In this document: positions 54,120 to 64,000 of the stretch, in pieces
Layout: every line of letters starts with the position of its first letter
How positions within the stretch are numbered: the first letter of the stretch is position 1
Assembly (NCBI GenBank): GCA_934045075.1
Contig: OW203722.1
Coordinates: 16,542,986 to 16,606,985 of the forward strand
DNA from: Yponomeuta sedellus
Taxonomy: Eukaryota > Arthropoda > Insecta > Lepidoptera > Yponomeutidae
Direction: 5' to 3'
Length of the DNA: 64,000 bases
Notes under the pieces: generated by a model
Databases searched by the model: none
What the model was told of the DNA's origin: nothing
What the model saw: the letters and a program-made list of their open reading frames with translations, nothing else
Position numbers and translations under genes: made by a program

Positions 54120-55690
54120 CAAATATGATTTAAATGGGCTGCTTCGACGCCATCTGAGCCAAGTCTGCTCACCATGGAGGACCAGACCTCCGTTAATCAC
54201 CAGATGCTTCAAGCTACAAATTTAGCCCAATTTATACAAGCAGCCATTCATTTCACAACTCTCAATCTAGAAAGGGATTTCACAAATACAAATAACAAAC
54301 TTACATTAAGGAAAAATAGTGGTTATGCACTCTGTTCTTAAATATTGGCAGGGACGGTGAATATCTTACGTATAAGATAAGATGTGCACTCTCGACGATT
54401 TGATTGACACAGTGGCAGACTCTTTCATAATTCATGTCAGCGACGATGATGATGAAGATAGTGATATTAGTATTAATGATGATTAAAGATTTTAATAAAA
54501 ATATGTTATCTTTACTTGCGCGGTTTTTGCTGGTTGTGACGAAAAGAGACGTAATTATCACTCGTCGTAAATTCACTTTTAATGTGGAGCACCGCACTTT
54601 ATCAAATGGAAACATTCACTAACAAATAAAATGTATAGACTCAGACATTCAGACTCGTATTGAAATTGAATAATGTGCCTGGCCCAAAAGGTTTGTAATC
54701 TCTGATATGTCAAAAAGTGATAACTGTCAGAATTCTACGGATTTAAAAATCAGACTGTAATTTGTTTCAATATCAGATTTAATGATTTGATTAATTGAGT
54801 TAGGTTAGGATTCATTTCATTTCATCTCATTAAATTTCATTTTCATTTCATATCAATAAAAAAAATCTACTGAAGACTTGGCTGTATGGGCATAGTTCCC
54901 TTTGCCTACCCAGAATTTGTGAAGAAAAAAAAATCTCTGCGTATATTTTGCGGTTGGCGCCATTTTCCAAAAAAAAAAATCTTTATTAGCAGGTGCAGAC
55001 ATATAGATATCAGAAATTGCATTCCTAATTTCTTATCTAATATTGAATGTATTCGGAGTTTCAGACACATGACCCTGTACGTAAGTTCCATTACTGTAGA
55101 GTGTGCTATAAAAACATTGCATTGTTTGGAATGAAACTTCCTTTTGACACGAAAGAAAATTTTCAGCGAGAAATAGTGTTCAAACATATTTTTATAAACG
55201 TATCCTAAATAAAGGCCGACTGATGTCTTAATGTAACACAATTCCACAGTAACTATAAAGAACTATTATTTCGCTAAGTGTATATAATTTTGAAGAGGAT
55301 CCTTATCTTCTGCCCATATCTCCCAAAATAGTAGCTCATTCGATTAGTAATATTAAAAACGTTTACGTATTAACGTCAATCAATTATTGGGGCATTAGGA
55401 TTGGAATAAAAGAACCAACAAGGCCACGGCTTAATAGCTGTGTTAAAGGGTCATCAGTGGCCATCACGAAATGCGTGCTATAGTTATTCGGTAGGCATTT
55501 GTTTCTATTGATTAACTAACATCCATAAATTCTATTCTAACGAACTAAGGTCAGCTTTATGTTTTGTTTTATTTAAATCTCGCTGATTTACTTCCATTTT
55601 CTTAAGCTTCCGTAGTAAGACGCCTATTGATAGAAGGAGATAATAATTAGAAGCATTGATTGATTAGTACCTAGCGATTTCTTTTTATTT
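54120..55690. other. Unannotated stretch
   Basis: Minus frames at 54301-54615 and 54906-55247 are open but have no domain; the former reaches a GTAAGT at about 54300. (CATTT)n lies at 54815-54855. No gene is called. Confidence 0.4.
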
Positions 55691-55692
55691 AA

Positions 55693-55895
55693 GACTAGCT
55701 GTGTTACCGGCGATTTATCGATTTTCTCATGGAAATAAGATATTTTCCCGCAGTAAAACGTAGCTTATGTGTTAATCCAGGGTTAATCCAAATTATTACA
55801 TTAATCCAAATATTATTAAAATCGCACCAACCGTTTAGACATGAAGAAGTAACAAACATACACTCACAAACTTTCGCCTTTATAATATTAGTGTG
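55693..55895 (-). repeat. Common dispersed repeat with ACTAGCTG start
   Basis: ACTAGCTGTGTTACC, GCTTATGTGTTAATCCAGGG, AAGTAACAAACATACACTCA and CTTTCGCCTTTATAATATTA are in the order of a widespread lepidopteran repeat. On the minus strand it ends CAGCTAGT, a possible Helitron end. A LINE 3' end with (ATG)n lies at 55945-56015. Confidence 0.55.
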
Positions 55896-56699
55896 ATGTG
55901 ATGACTATGATGATGTGATGTGATATGATTCGAACTACAGCTCAAAGCAGAGGCAACTGGTGGCGCTTGCGTGAAGAGCCCCTTGTCCAACAGTGAATAA
56001 CGACGGGCTGATGATGATGACGACAACAGCTCACTCTACAGTCGGTAGCATGTCAACCTTTACTTTTTAGTTCCAAAGTCGATCGTAGCGTATCTAAATA
56101 GAGTACACGGTAGTAAATACTGATGTGCTGTCGATTGTACTTATGTGCAAACAGTTTTAATAACGAATGGTAATAATAACTTCTAGACAACACAATCTCA
56201 TGTCCAGGTTCCAAACTAGGATACTCTATGCTATGGTAACAACCATAAACAGACATAGACATACCTTCATATTAAGGCAAACATTGTACTTATATTTACT
56301 TTATGCAAAAAAATATTAAGGTCAACCTTTTATCACTGTCATGATTTTCAGGAAGTGGACGATAAGAGACTCAACGGATGAAAAAGAAACAACGGATGTT
56401 TCTTACCGCTTTCCCAGCAGTAAGAAAGAGACAAAAAGATAGATAGAGATCACTTTATTGAACTTAAAAAAATAAGATAACGTAAGAATATTCTTTATTC
56501 GACATTTTCGAGCACATACTATAATGCACATAAATGTAAAAATACACTTTGGTAACCTTATCGCTAAAATCAATTTCTTCTGGACAACCTTATGAGGGAA
56601 GATTGCTAAAGGAAATAAGAATTAAATTAAACATAGGTTTGCTGTATGTAACGAACCGACTTTTAAATAATAATTAAGATGATAATTGTAATACTACTT

Positions 56700-57060
56700 A
56701 CCTAACAATAGACAATACAGAAAATCTGTAAAGAAGTTCCGCAAGCAAAACTTAATTGTTTCACGAGAATCGCTATCGTTATTGGCGATGAGAGGAATGC
56801 GATAACATTCAATCGATTAATCTCTGCAATTATTCGCCAGTTCATTACAAGAGAAGCAAGGCTAAAGAGAACATTAATAAAAGAGCCTCTTGTGAGAAAA
56901 TTAATTAATACACACCGCGGAATGCCAAATTGAGTCGTGATCTTCGGAAGCGGCCCAATTTCGCGTGTCCGTGTAATAAAACGTTTATGTGTGGTTATTA
57001 AAAGAAGGCTGCAGTTCCTGTAGTGCTGGTTTGGAAGCAAAGGGTTTATCGCAAATCGAT
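56700..57060. other. Unique island with an open minus frame and good splice-like sites
   Basis: The minus strand is open for 112 codons (57040-56702, no ATG start). It has GGAACTTCTTTACAG at about 56725 and TTGTTAG followed by GTAAGT at about 56700. It belongs to no repeat seen here. It could be an untranslated exon or conserved non-coding DNA; I cannot decide. Confidence 0.25.
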
Positions 57061-57094
57061 CGCGATTTCACGATGACGCATATTCCGTTCCAAA

Positions 57095-57780
57095 CACACC
57101 TTCTCTCGATGTAAACAAACTATGTTCGGTGCTTCGCAAGGCACATTAAGCCGTTGGTGCCGGCTGCCGTCGATAGATGGCAATCGTTAAGCCAAGTCGG
57201 CTTGAAAACTTCTGACAGTAAGACCAGCCAACAGTCTTGCAAGCCTCCACCAATCCGGACTTAGCCCCCGTGGTGGAGTATGGCCTATACCTTCTTCAGG
57301 GAGAAAGACCCGTGCCCCTCGGTGGGGACATAATGGGTTGGTGATAAAACAAACTATTCTGTGTTTGAGTGGAGTCCAGAGGTTCGTTGTTAGATTCCGC
57401 TCCACATAATCTATTGATTCTGAAACTGTCAGCTTTCACGTTCACCGAGAAAACTTTTCGTCACACAATCATTTAAAAACTTGAGTAATTTTTGAATGAA
57501 TTTATTTTTGACTAGACTCAAACTCTGAATACAATTTTTTTTATATGAGTTCCAGGCACACTTTCACTGAATGTAAACAAACTAAGTATTCTTTGAAATT
57601 CGAGTGGAGTTCAAAGGTTCTTTGTTAGCTTCTTTTCCATATAATCTATTATTATCTTTTTCTGAAACTATCAGCTTTAACGTTCACTAAGGACACTTTT
57701 CGCCAAAGATTTCAAAGATTGAGTAAAATCAGAATGATTTTATTTTTGAGTAACCTGAATCTCAAACTCTGAGTTTAAGG
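57095..57780 (+). repeat. Two tandem copies of a ~230-bp unit, the first split by a SINE
   Basis: Copy 1 (57095-57125 plus 57346-57540) and copy 2 (57550-57780) share GTAAACAAACTA, GAGTGGAGT..AGAGGTTC..TTGTTAG, CATATAATCTATT, CTGAAACTATCAGCTTTAAC and TTGAGTAA. Confidence 0.75.
57126..57345 (+). mobile_element. 5S rRNA-derived SINE, 5'-truncated, with target duplication
   Basis: It starts at GTTCGGTGCTTCGCAAGGCA and ends GGGGACATAATGGGTTGGTG. AAACAAACTAT occurs on both sides (about 57115-57125 and 57349-57358). Confidence 0.8.
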
Positions 57781-58169
57781 CTGCTCAAAAATAAAATCAT
57801 TTATAGATTATATCACGTCAATAAACGTGCATAGTCAGAGCGTAACTAATCTGGGTCAAACTATCGCTGTTTAATGGAAAAGCGGTGTAAAGATGTTTGT
57901 TCTCATACTTAATTTGATCTGGAGATTTGTTTGAGATTCAATAAGAAATGTTCATAAGGCAAGGTTTCGACACAAGAGCACGGAGTGAAGGGTAACTGAG
58001 ACGACATAATACTGATTCGCTCTCTCTGGTATAAGGCCCAATGTTACCCTTAAAACTGAGCGTAGCTTTACATTAAATTAGGTTTTGAATTGCTTTGTAG
58101 GACTGATGGATGACTTTCTGGGGTATTTAGGGAATATTCCCAAGACTCCTTGTTCCGTTCAAGTTAAAG

Positions 58170-58452
58170 AGCCTTATTTATAAAAACACAATTCCTTGAA
58201 ATACTCCTCAAAGTTAGTTTGTATAGTCTGTGGGAAAGAGACAATATAGCGATAAATTATTTTAACTGCCTCTGAGGAGCGTTTTAGAATACCTAATCGT
58301 GATTTCGTGGATAAAACTGTAACGGCGTTATTTATAACAAGACGATTCCACTAAAATACTTCTAGAGGCGTTTTGTCATGAGAACCACGGACTACATAGT
58401 CAGCGTTTTTGGAGTCTCTTAAGGAACTGTATTTTTATAAATAAGGCCGTAA
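58170..58452. mobile_element. Two adjacent short MITEs (TTATTTATAAAAACACA type)
   Basis: CCTTATTTATAAAAACACAA opens the first. The second runs from GCGTTATTTATAACAAGACG (58323) to GTATTTTTATAAATAAGGCC (58452), and its two ends are complementary. Another copy lies at 59233-59394. Confidence 0.65.
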
Positions 58453-59040
58453 GTGTTTATGTTAATGCGGGATCCGCCGAACTCCGGATCTTGACAGAAA
58501 ATAATTTTGTACATGTTTGATGTGGGGTTAACAAGTATTCTGAAATATTCTTATTCAATAATATCAGCGGCACATGATTATAACATGTATAATAAGCGTT
58601 GTGGCAGTCGACAGCACATGAACCTTTACTTTGCAGCAAAAACGTAAAGATTGGCCTGACGTGGACTATAAGGATTAAGGACTACTTGGAAGAAGAGGTG
58701 TGTTGTGTACTTTGAGTTCTAAATTTCGTTTAATTTTAAACCTGGTTCATTATCAAAATTGATATTGGCACGAAGACATTTTACAAATGTTTAAATGACG
58801 TTAAAGTAGTAAATACTTAAAAGTACTTGGCTTATTGGATTGAATGATGGCGTTTTGTAATTAGAAGAAATGTTATTGATTTGGAGTTAATAAGTTATAT
58901 TTGAAGAAGTGGGTTAAAATTCTGTGGATAGATTTAGGCCTGGTTTGAAACTTTTCAGCAGTCAAATTTATTGTTTTTACAATAAGCATCGGACAATAGC
59001 CTTAATTGCCTGATATTGTTCAGCTTGTAGGTATGTCATC
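58453..59040. other. Unannotated AT-rich stretch
   Basis: Nothing is recognised here. The minus frame at 58457-58639 is open for 60 codons without domain or splice context. Confidence 0.35.
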
Positions 59041-59044
59041 ATCA

Positions 59045-59222
59045 TCATACTTATTTATGTAGCCTATAAAGGTCCCCTGGTAGGATAGGCCTTCTTTCTG
59101 AGTGTTTATGGGCTCTATTACCACGCGTGCCCACCGCGGTTTGGTAATTTAAAGCGCTGAGAATTAAAACCCTGAGACACTCAGATTTCCTCACGATGTT
59201 TTCCTTAATTCATGCCATAATC
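59045..59222 (-). mobile_element. tRNA-headed SINE tail (type A)
   Basis: The minus strand has GGAAAACATCGTGAGGAAAT, CTCAGCGCTTTAAATTACC, CCGCGGTGGGCACGCGTGG and TATAGGCTACATAAATAAG. The head is missing. Confidence 0.75.
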
Positions 59223-59429
59223 ATGACGCCTTACCTGTTTATAAAACACGATTTTTAAACAATCCTAGAGGCGTTTTCTTTAATCTGTGGTTTCGGTATT
59301 CCTTGTAAAATCTCCATCACTGTAAAATCCAGACTACTTTAGTCAGCGTTTTTAGAGAGCTTTAAGTAATTGTGTTTTGTATAAATAAAGCCGATTGTAC
59401 AAATACAAAATCCTTTATTTGTGAATTCG

Positions 59430-59512
59430 ATATCAACTCTTGTACGTCCCCACTGCTGGGTCACGGGCCGCTTCGCGTTTTGCATCGCAGGAAAGTTAGG
59501 CCATACTGTAAT
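59430..59512 (-). mobile_element. 5S rRNA-derived SINE, 3' tail only
   Basis: TATGGCCTAACTTTCCTGCG, a GCCCGTGACCCAGCAGTGGG variant and ACGTACAAGAGTTG on the minus strand. Confidence 0.7.
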
Positions 59513-59635
59513 TTAATATTGGGAAAATTGTGTTACAATATATAGAGTTTGTTACAATATATTATAGAGTTAGGCTGTAATATTGTTCCACGAAAATCCA
59601 GTTATATTTAAGAGAAATTGTTTTTAGAAGTGCGT

Positions 59636-59838
59636 GCATGCAACGACTTATGAACGTTGATGAAGCGAAGATGATCTGTCAGGATCGTGGCAAGTGGCAG
59701 TCCCTGGTCTCTGCCTACCCCTCTGGGATACAGGCGTGAGGTTATGTATGTATGTATGTATGTATGTATGTATGTATGTATGTATGTATGTATGTATGTA
59801 TGTATGTATGTATGTATGTATGTATGTATGTATGTATG

Positions 59839-59869
<31 letters not shown>
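59636..59869 (+). mobile_element. LINE 3' end followed by a (TATG)n microsatellite
   Basis: MQRLMNVDEAKMICQDRGKW and QSLVSAYPSGIQA then TGA (to about 59739) are the intact form of the frameshifted end at 16248. Then follow about 31 units of TATG (59743-59869). The repeats of Cys-Met-Tyr-Val in this stretch are not a protein. Confidence 0.85.
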
Positions 59870-59871
<2 letters not shown>

Positions 59872-60148
59872 TGTTTTTATTTTGAGACTAACACAGACTC
59901 TTGTATCTATACCACATTTAGATGCCACCTGCGGTAGTGGTTGAAAGAAACTAGTTGATTTTACAACAAGTGCACAAAACGAACCATTTTAATCCTAGAC
60001 TAGTAATGTCGAGGATAAAATGGTTTTGTGGACGAGTTACAAACTCTGCTTTTCACTTCGGTTGCGAGGAAATAAAAAAGTAGTATAACGAAAAAACAAG
60101 ATCTGTTATTATCGCCGCTTTTTTAATTTTAATATTGATAATAAACTT

Positions 60149-60232
60149 GGGCTGCAGACCTATACAGCCTACTTATAAATTAGGCTTCGGCTGCAGACCT
60201 ATACAGCCTACCTACTATTAAATTAATTTTGT
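60149..60232. repeat. Two copies of GGCTGCAGACCTATACAGCC
   Basis: The 20-bp block occurs at about 60151 and 60190, followed in both by TACTTA/TACCTA and an AAATTA stretch. Confidence 0.8.
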
Positions 60233-60239
60233 ATTTTCT

Positions 60240-61590
60240 TAAATTAATTAAATAACCTACCATACCTACTTCAATTTTAATTTTTCTTAGTTTTTTATAC
60301 CTTTATGTCTTAAAAAACACATAAGGCAAATAAATTATTACAAATTCTATCTATGAACTTTTTATTGTCCTTCGCTGTATGGCTCATTTTCTTTGCCTTA
60401 ACATAGATACTTTTATGAGTAAATAGGTTAATGCTAGAACACCCTTGAGTATGAAAGTACTTTTCTGCACCACGCTGTATATAAGATCGGACTGCAGATC
60501 CCAATGAGAGTGGGCAAGTACGTACTTAATGCTACAGTGGCTATATCTCAATCTTGACGTTAGATTTATCTGCTATTGTTTTCTCGGATACCTAGTTCAC
60601 AGTTACTCTACTTTATCTGTAGGTATTGCCATTGTAGTTACCTTACTTAGCGCTGGTATACCAACACTGATCTCGTGGGTTAGGTTCTCCCATTATAATT
60701 ATGAGAATAGCGAACGAATATTTGTAGACGCTGAGGCAAATCGAAGCGAGTCTACAAATAACACACCCTGGTGGTGTTAATGTAAATGCACGATTCCCTT
60801 AAAACACATTGTCTGTGGTAAATTCATTCGGTTGTTGGTTTCTACCTCAGATAATTTATACGGCGTTTATTATAATGTTTATAAAAAACTCTTCAAGGTA
60901 CCTACTATAGAATATTACAAAAACATTAGGTATATTACTATTATCAAATAGTTTTTGGAATGTTTTACGTAATCGCATTTTATAAATAACACAGTAAAAG
61001 TATTTCTTCCTACAAATTCATGCTAAGAATTGGTGCTATCTGTTCATAGAATCGACGTTGCCAATTAAATGATCTCAAGATGTGGGGTAGGGAAAATCTT
61101 GAGTTTTAGTTTATGTTTTGTTCATTTTGAGCGATACCAAGATAACGTTAATGTTAATTGGTTCATATTACATTGACGGTCTGCGTGAGTGGTGGATGGT
61201 AGTTGTATTTTTATCGTTCCAATTGGCTGGTACAATAATTGGTCAACCTTGTCAATTCTGTCTAAAACATCCTTGCTAATGACGGATTTATTTTATTTTA
61301 TACATACAATATTAACGAAAACCGGCAAAATTGTGGGAACTTAGTTTTAATACATAGGTATACAATATGTATACAGGTCTTCATATCATAAATTATATGA
61401 TATGTCATGAAAAAATACAAAAATACACTTACCATTTTTACGAGTCTTTGATGCTTCAAATAGGGGTTCAATCAATCAACAATACAAAAACTGTTAACAC
61501 TAAACCGCTAAGAAAACAGAATAAAACCCACTGTCAAACAAAATGTGTGAAACAAAACAAAACTCGAAAAAGTTTGGTTAGGAACGAGAT
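60240..61590. other. Unannotated AT-rich stretch
   Basis: A decayed MITE of the TTATTTATAAA type may cover 60786-60993. No gene is seen. Confidence 0.35.
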
Positions 61591-61765
61591 TCCCGCCAAA
61601 AGTGCGCGCGCTTTTTCGCAATCGGCCCGCAGGTTGGTACGCATGTGCGATGTTCCCGCGCGAATCATCATCTGCGCTGGGTAGCGCAACTTACCTCGCT
61701 CGCTCACTGGACCACTAAACAACTGCAACAGAGGGGCTGTATCTCTGCCGCGCTATATCTCTGCA
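61590..61765 (-). promoter_or_regulatory. Candidate CpG-rich 5' exon and promoter, minus strand
   Basis: This GC- and CpG-rich island contains, on the minus strand, CCAGTGAGCGAGCGAG followed by GTAAGT at about 61695-61690. That would fit an untranslated first exon at about 61765-61696 of a minus-strand gene. Linking it to the secreted-protein gene 44 kb away would be speculation. Confidence 0.22.
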
Positions 61766-61920
61766 ACTGTATCTTTTTACGGATGTATTTCTTCCTTATA
61801 ATTTTTTTGTTCACTGCCTCTTCACAAAGTAGAGGGTCTGACTAGAGGGTCGACCTACAATGGAGGCCGACCACGACGGATAACTTTACTTGAAAAAATA
61901 AATAATAGAAATACTATTAA

Positions 61921-62863
61921 CCCTTCTCGCGTTTAGTGTACATACGTCTGTACACTAATCAGCCCGGCCGCGCGCATCCCCCAAGCGCTTAGTGTACAGA
62001 CGTATGTACACTATGCAACGCTCAGATTGGACTCTTTTTATCTATGCTCTGTGCATTCTCTATGGACAATATCTGTTGTTTTATTGGCCAATGGTTAGTA
62101 AGGATTACTTTCGCCAACCAATCAAATGACGTGACGTGGAAAAAAATTGAATTATCATCGAAACCACATGAGCTTGCTAGGTCAGACGCCATTTTGCGTT
62201 TTCGTCGTGAGTTGCTCCGCTCGCTAAAGTTTTATTAGTTATTTAGAGAAGGCAACGCTGCGTATTTGTTCATGTGTTATATATCAAATTACTGGGAAAA
62301 GTGTGTAGATTATGATTCAAATAATAGTTTCGTTGTATTTGATGGAAAAGAAAGTGAAAAAAGCCTCGAACTTTTAGCCCGGATTGTGCCGCTTGTATGG
62401 GCGGTCAGTGTCATTTTACCTCTTCCTGGTAATTATTCATTTATAGCTTTATTTTGGTGAATTAGAGTATGAAAATTGTGTAAACAGTAATAGATAATAT
62501 GCAGATCATATTATAAGTGTTAGTTCAGTGCTAGTGAATGAGTAATTAGTGAAAATAGTGAGACAAAGTTCAAAGTAGTGTCAAAATGGCGTGGATAGTG
62601 AAATTCATCTCGTCATTTGAATATCATGTAAGTTTATTGATAATTTTATTAGCATTACAAGTATAATAACCGGATAGGGAATTTTATGCAGATTGTAGTG
62701 ATATATAACACTTATTGAATAATTACGTAGTACTTTCTCTAATTTGAGAAATGCGGAACTGTGTTCACAAAAAAGATGCAAAAAAATGGCGGTGCGAAAT
62801 GACCCTGCACTATGCGGTACCTTTGAACTTTCTTTTTTCCGAGCGCGCGTGGCGCTAGAAGGG
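61921..62863. mobile_element. piggyBac-type element of 943 bp, TTAA-flanked
   Basis: CCCTTCTCGCG (61921-61931) and CGCTAGAAGGG (62853-62863) are inverted ends with one mismatch, each next to TTAA (61917-61920, 62864-62867), the hallmark of piggyBac insertion. Behind the left end lies a 24-bp subterminal inverted repeat (61934-61957 and 61990-62013). ATG at 62586 opens MAWIVKFISSFEYH up to a GTAAGT at 62628, perhaps the first exon of a lost gene. No transposase is present. Confidence 0.75.
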
Positions 62864-63035
62864 TTAATATCGATAGCATGATATATTTTGGAACTAAAAA
62901 TTTTGCAAATACTGCACTTTATAAATGTTCATGGGAAATATTTAATCGCACATAAAAAAGTAATGAATGTACATCGAATATCTCCCACAATAAAGTCAAT
63001 GTCTATCAAGCATTACAAACAAGAAATGAAAATAA

Positions 63036-64000
63036 ATGAAAATCAACCTCATGCTGTCGGGAAACGTGAGGGAGGACGTAATGGATATTCTGTACGGTGC
63101 CAACCTTGTTGCCCTTAGGAAAAAAGACGGTGGAATAAGACCAATCGCAGTAGGTAATACAATAAGACGAATAGCCTCGAAGTTATGCTGCAAGTATATT
63201 CTGCCAAGTGTCACCAACATTTTCCAGCCAACACAGCTTGGTGCGTGGCGCCTTTGCTGCCAAAGCAAAGGCGGCTGCAAGGCTGCTGTACATGCAGCCC
63301 GCGCGTACCTTCGGGGCTGTGGTAAAGAGGTGATGCTGAAAGTCGATGTTAAGAACGCCTTTAATTCGGTGGATAGAGGCGCCTTGCTGAACCAAATACA
63401 ACAAAATACACCGGACATATATAAATACTTGTAGCAATGCTACAGAAATCCCACGAAATTGATTTTTAAAGGCAATCTGCTCCACTCGGCAGTTGGCTGC
63501 CAGCAGGTTGACCCCCTCGGACCAGCAATTTTCATTTTGGCAATACATCCGACAATAAGCAAGTTAAATTCTAAATTCAACGTTCGGTACTTAGACGACG
63601 GAACCATTGGAGGTAAAGCAGAAACAGTTCTTTCGGATTTAAAATAACTTTCGGAAAATCTTCAGAAAATAGGCCTAGAACTTAATTTCTCTAAATGCGA
63701 ACTCTATATCCCCGACTCAATAGATGTAAATACACGAAAACAAATCTCAACAGATTTCAACAGTACGGCCCCAAATATAAAAATTCTCAATAAAGAGTCG
63801 CTTCACCTTCTTGGTGCCCCGATTCTAGAAGAAGCGATGCCTAATTTCATTGAAGGCCTCATCAGACAATTTGAATCATCCTCCTTTCGACTTAAAGAAA
63901 TAAACGCATTTATGGCTCTATAGATAGTGCGATTCTGCCTTTTCGTCCCAAAATTTACTTATATAATACGCTGTTTGCCCCTTTGGAAATACAAACCACT
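63036..64000 (+). pseudogene. Non-LTR reverse transcriptase, broken by stops, cut by the window end
   Basis: One frame runs through the whole stretch but is closed by TAG at 63432, TAA at 63645 and TAG near 63921. Recognisable in order are ALRKKDGGIRPIAVGN (RT motif 1), QPTQLG, motif A KVDVKNAFNSVDRG with the catalytic Asp at residue 104, GCQQVDPLGPAIF (motif B; Val replaces the usual Gly/Gly-Asp context), YLDDG (63588-63602, motif C) and GLELNFSKCELY (motif D). No endonuclease is visible upstream. A TAA stands just before 63036, so the 5' part is lost or diverged. The clade is not certain. It has to be inactive. Confidence 0.85.

Noticed and set aside
54301..54615. Minus-strand frame of 104 codons reaching a GTAAGT
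   Set aside because: The sequence is low-complexity (Ile-rich from a CAT/GAT run), has no acceptor match and no domain. The donor alone is not enough.
56053..56262. Minus-strand frame of 69 codons
   Set aside because: Part of it is the inverted tail of the SINE type at 8755, so it is repeat-derived.
59687..59937. Cys-Met-Tyr-Val and Tyr-Ile-His-Thr repeat proteins
   Set aside because: They are translations of the (TATG)n microsatellite in different frames.
1..64000. CRISPR arrays, operons, ribosome binding sites, prophage
   Set aside because: No regularly spaced repeats or bacterial gene layout; introns, SINEs and LINEs show animal nuclear DNA.

Overview
This window looks like nuclear DNA of a moth or butterfly (Lepidoptera). 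It is AT-rich, its genes are split by introns, and it is crowded with short interspersed elements of types I associate with Lepidoptera: tRNA-headed SINEs with a CATCGTGAGGAAACC core, a 5S-rRNA-headed SINE, LINE 3' ends with microsatellite tails, Helitron-type ends and many MITEs. There is no bacterial, phage, CRISPR or operon signal. The species cannot be told from the sequence, and family assignments are from memory without any search.

Genes. (1) Positions 593-4389, + strand: a complete three-exon gene for a 150-residue Ly6/uPAR-type three-finger protein, with signal peptide, ten cysteines and a GPI-type hydrophobic tail. All splice sites are canonical and both introns are phase 1. (2) Positions 5530-17673, - strand: four exons joined by three phase-1 introns encode at least 259 residues of a proline-rich, apparently secreted protein with several Arg-Arg sites. 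I do not recognise the family, and the exon carrying the start codon was not found. (3) Weaker candidates: a THAP-like first exon near 7485, a small first exon at 6255, a GC3-rich C-terminal ORF at 22888-23043 (-) beside a MITE, a terminal exon at 39771-39902 (+) followed by AATAAA, and a terminal exon at 48776-48988 (-). (4) The window ends inside a broken non-LTR reverse transcriptase (63036-64000, +).

Layout. 1-5.5 kb: Ly6 gene with repeats in its introns. 5.5-17.7 kb: secreted-protein gene, introns filled by SINEs, LINE ends and a THAP-like exon. 17.9-27 kb: TA-flanked mariner-type MITEs, 5S and tRNA SINEs, a Harbinger-type MITE, hairpins. 28-31.6 kb: 5S SINEs, one split by an 897-bp GC-rich poly(A) retroinsertion and again by an 89-bp insertion. 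32-44.5 kb: long inverted repeats, nested SINEs, tRNA-SINE arrays. 45-47 kb: LINE end and a 0.73-kb tandem duplication joined through a palindrome. 47-54.6 kb: AT-rich sequence, interleaved MITE termini, a tRNA-SINE array, a Harbinger relic. 54.6-61.8 kb: repeats and a few unexplained unique islands. 61.9-62.9 kb: a TTAA-flanked piggyBac-type element. 63-64 kb: broken LINE.

The two real genes are convergent, with stop codons about 1.1 kb apart. Nothing suggests that they act together. Most of the remaining sequence is transposon-derived or holds nothing I can identify.
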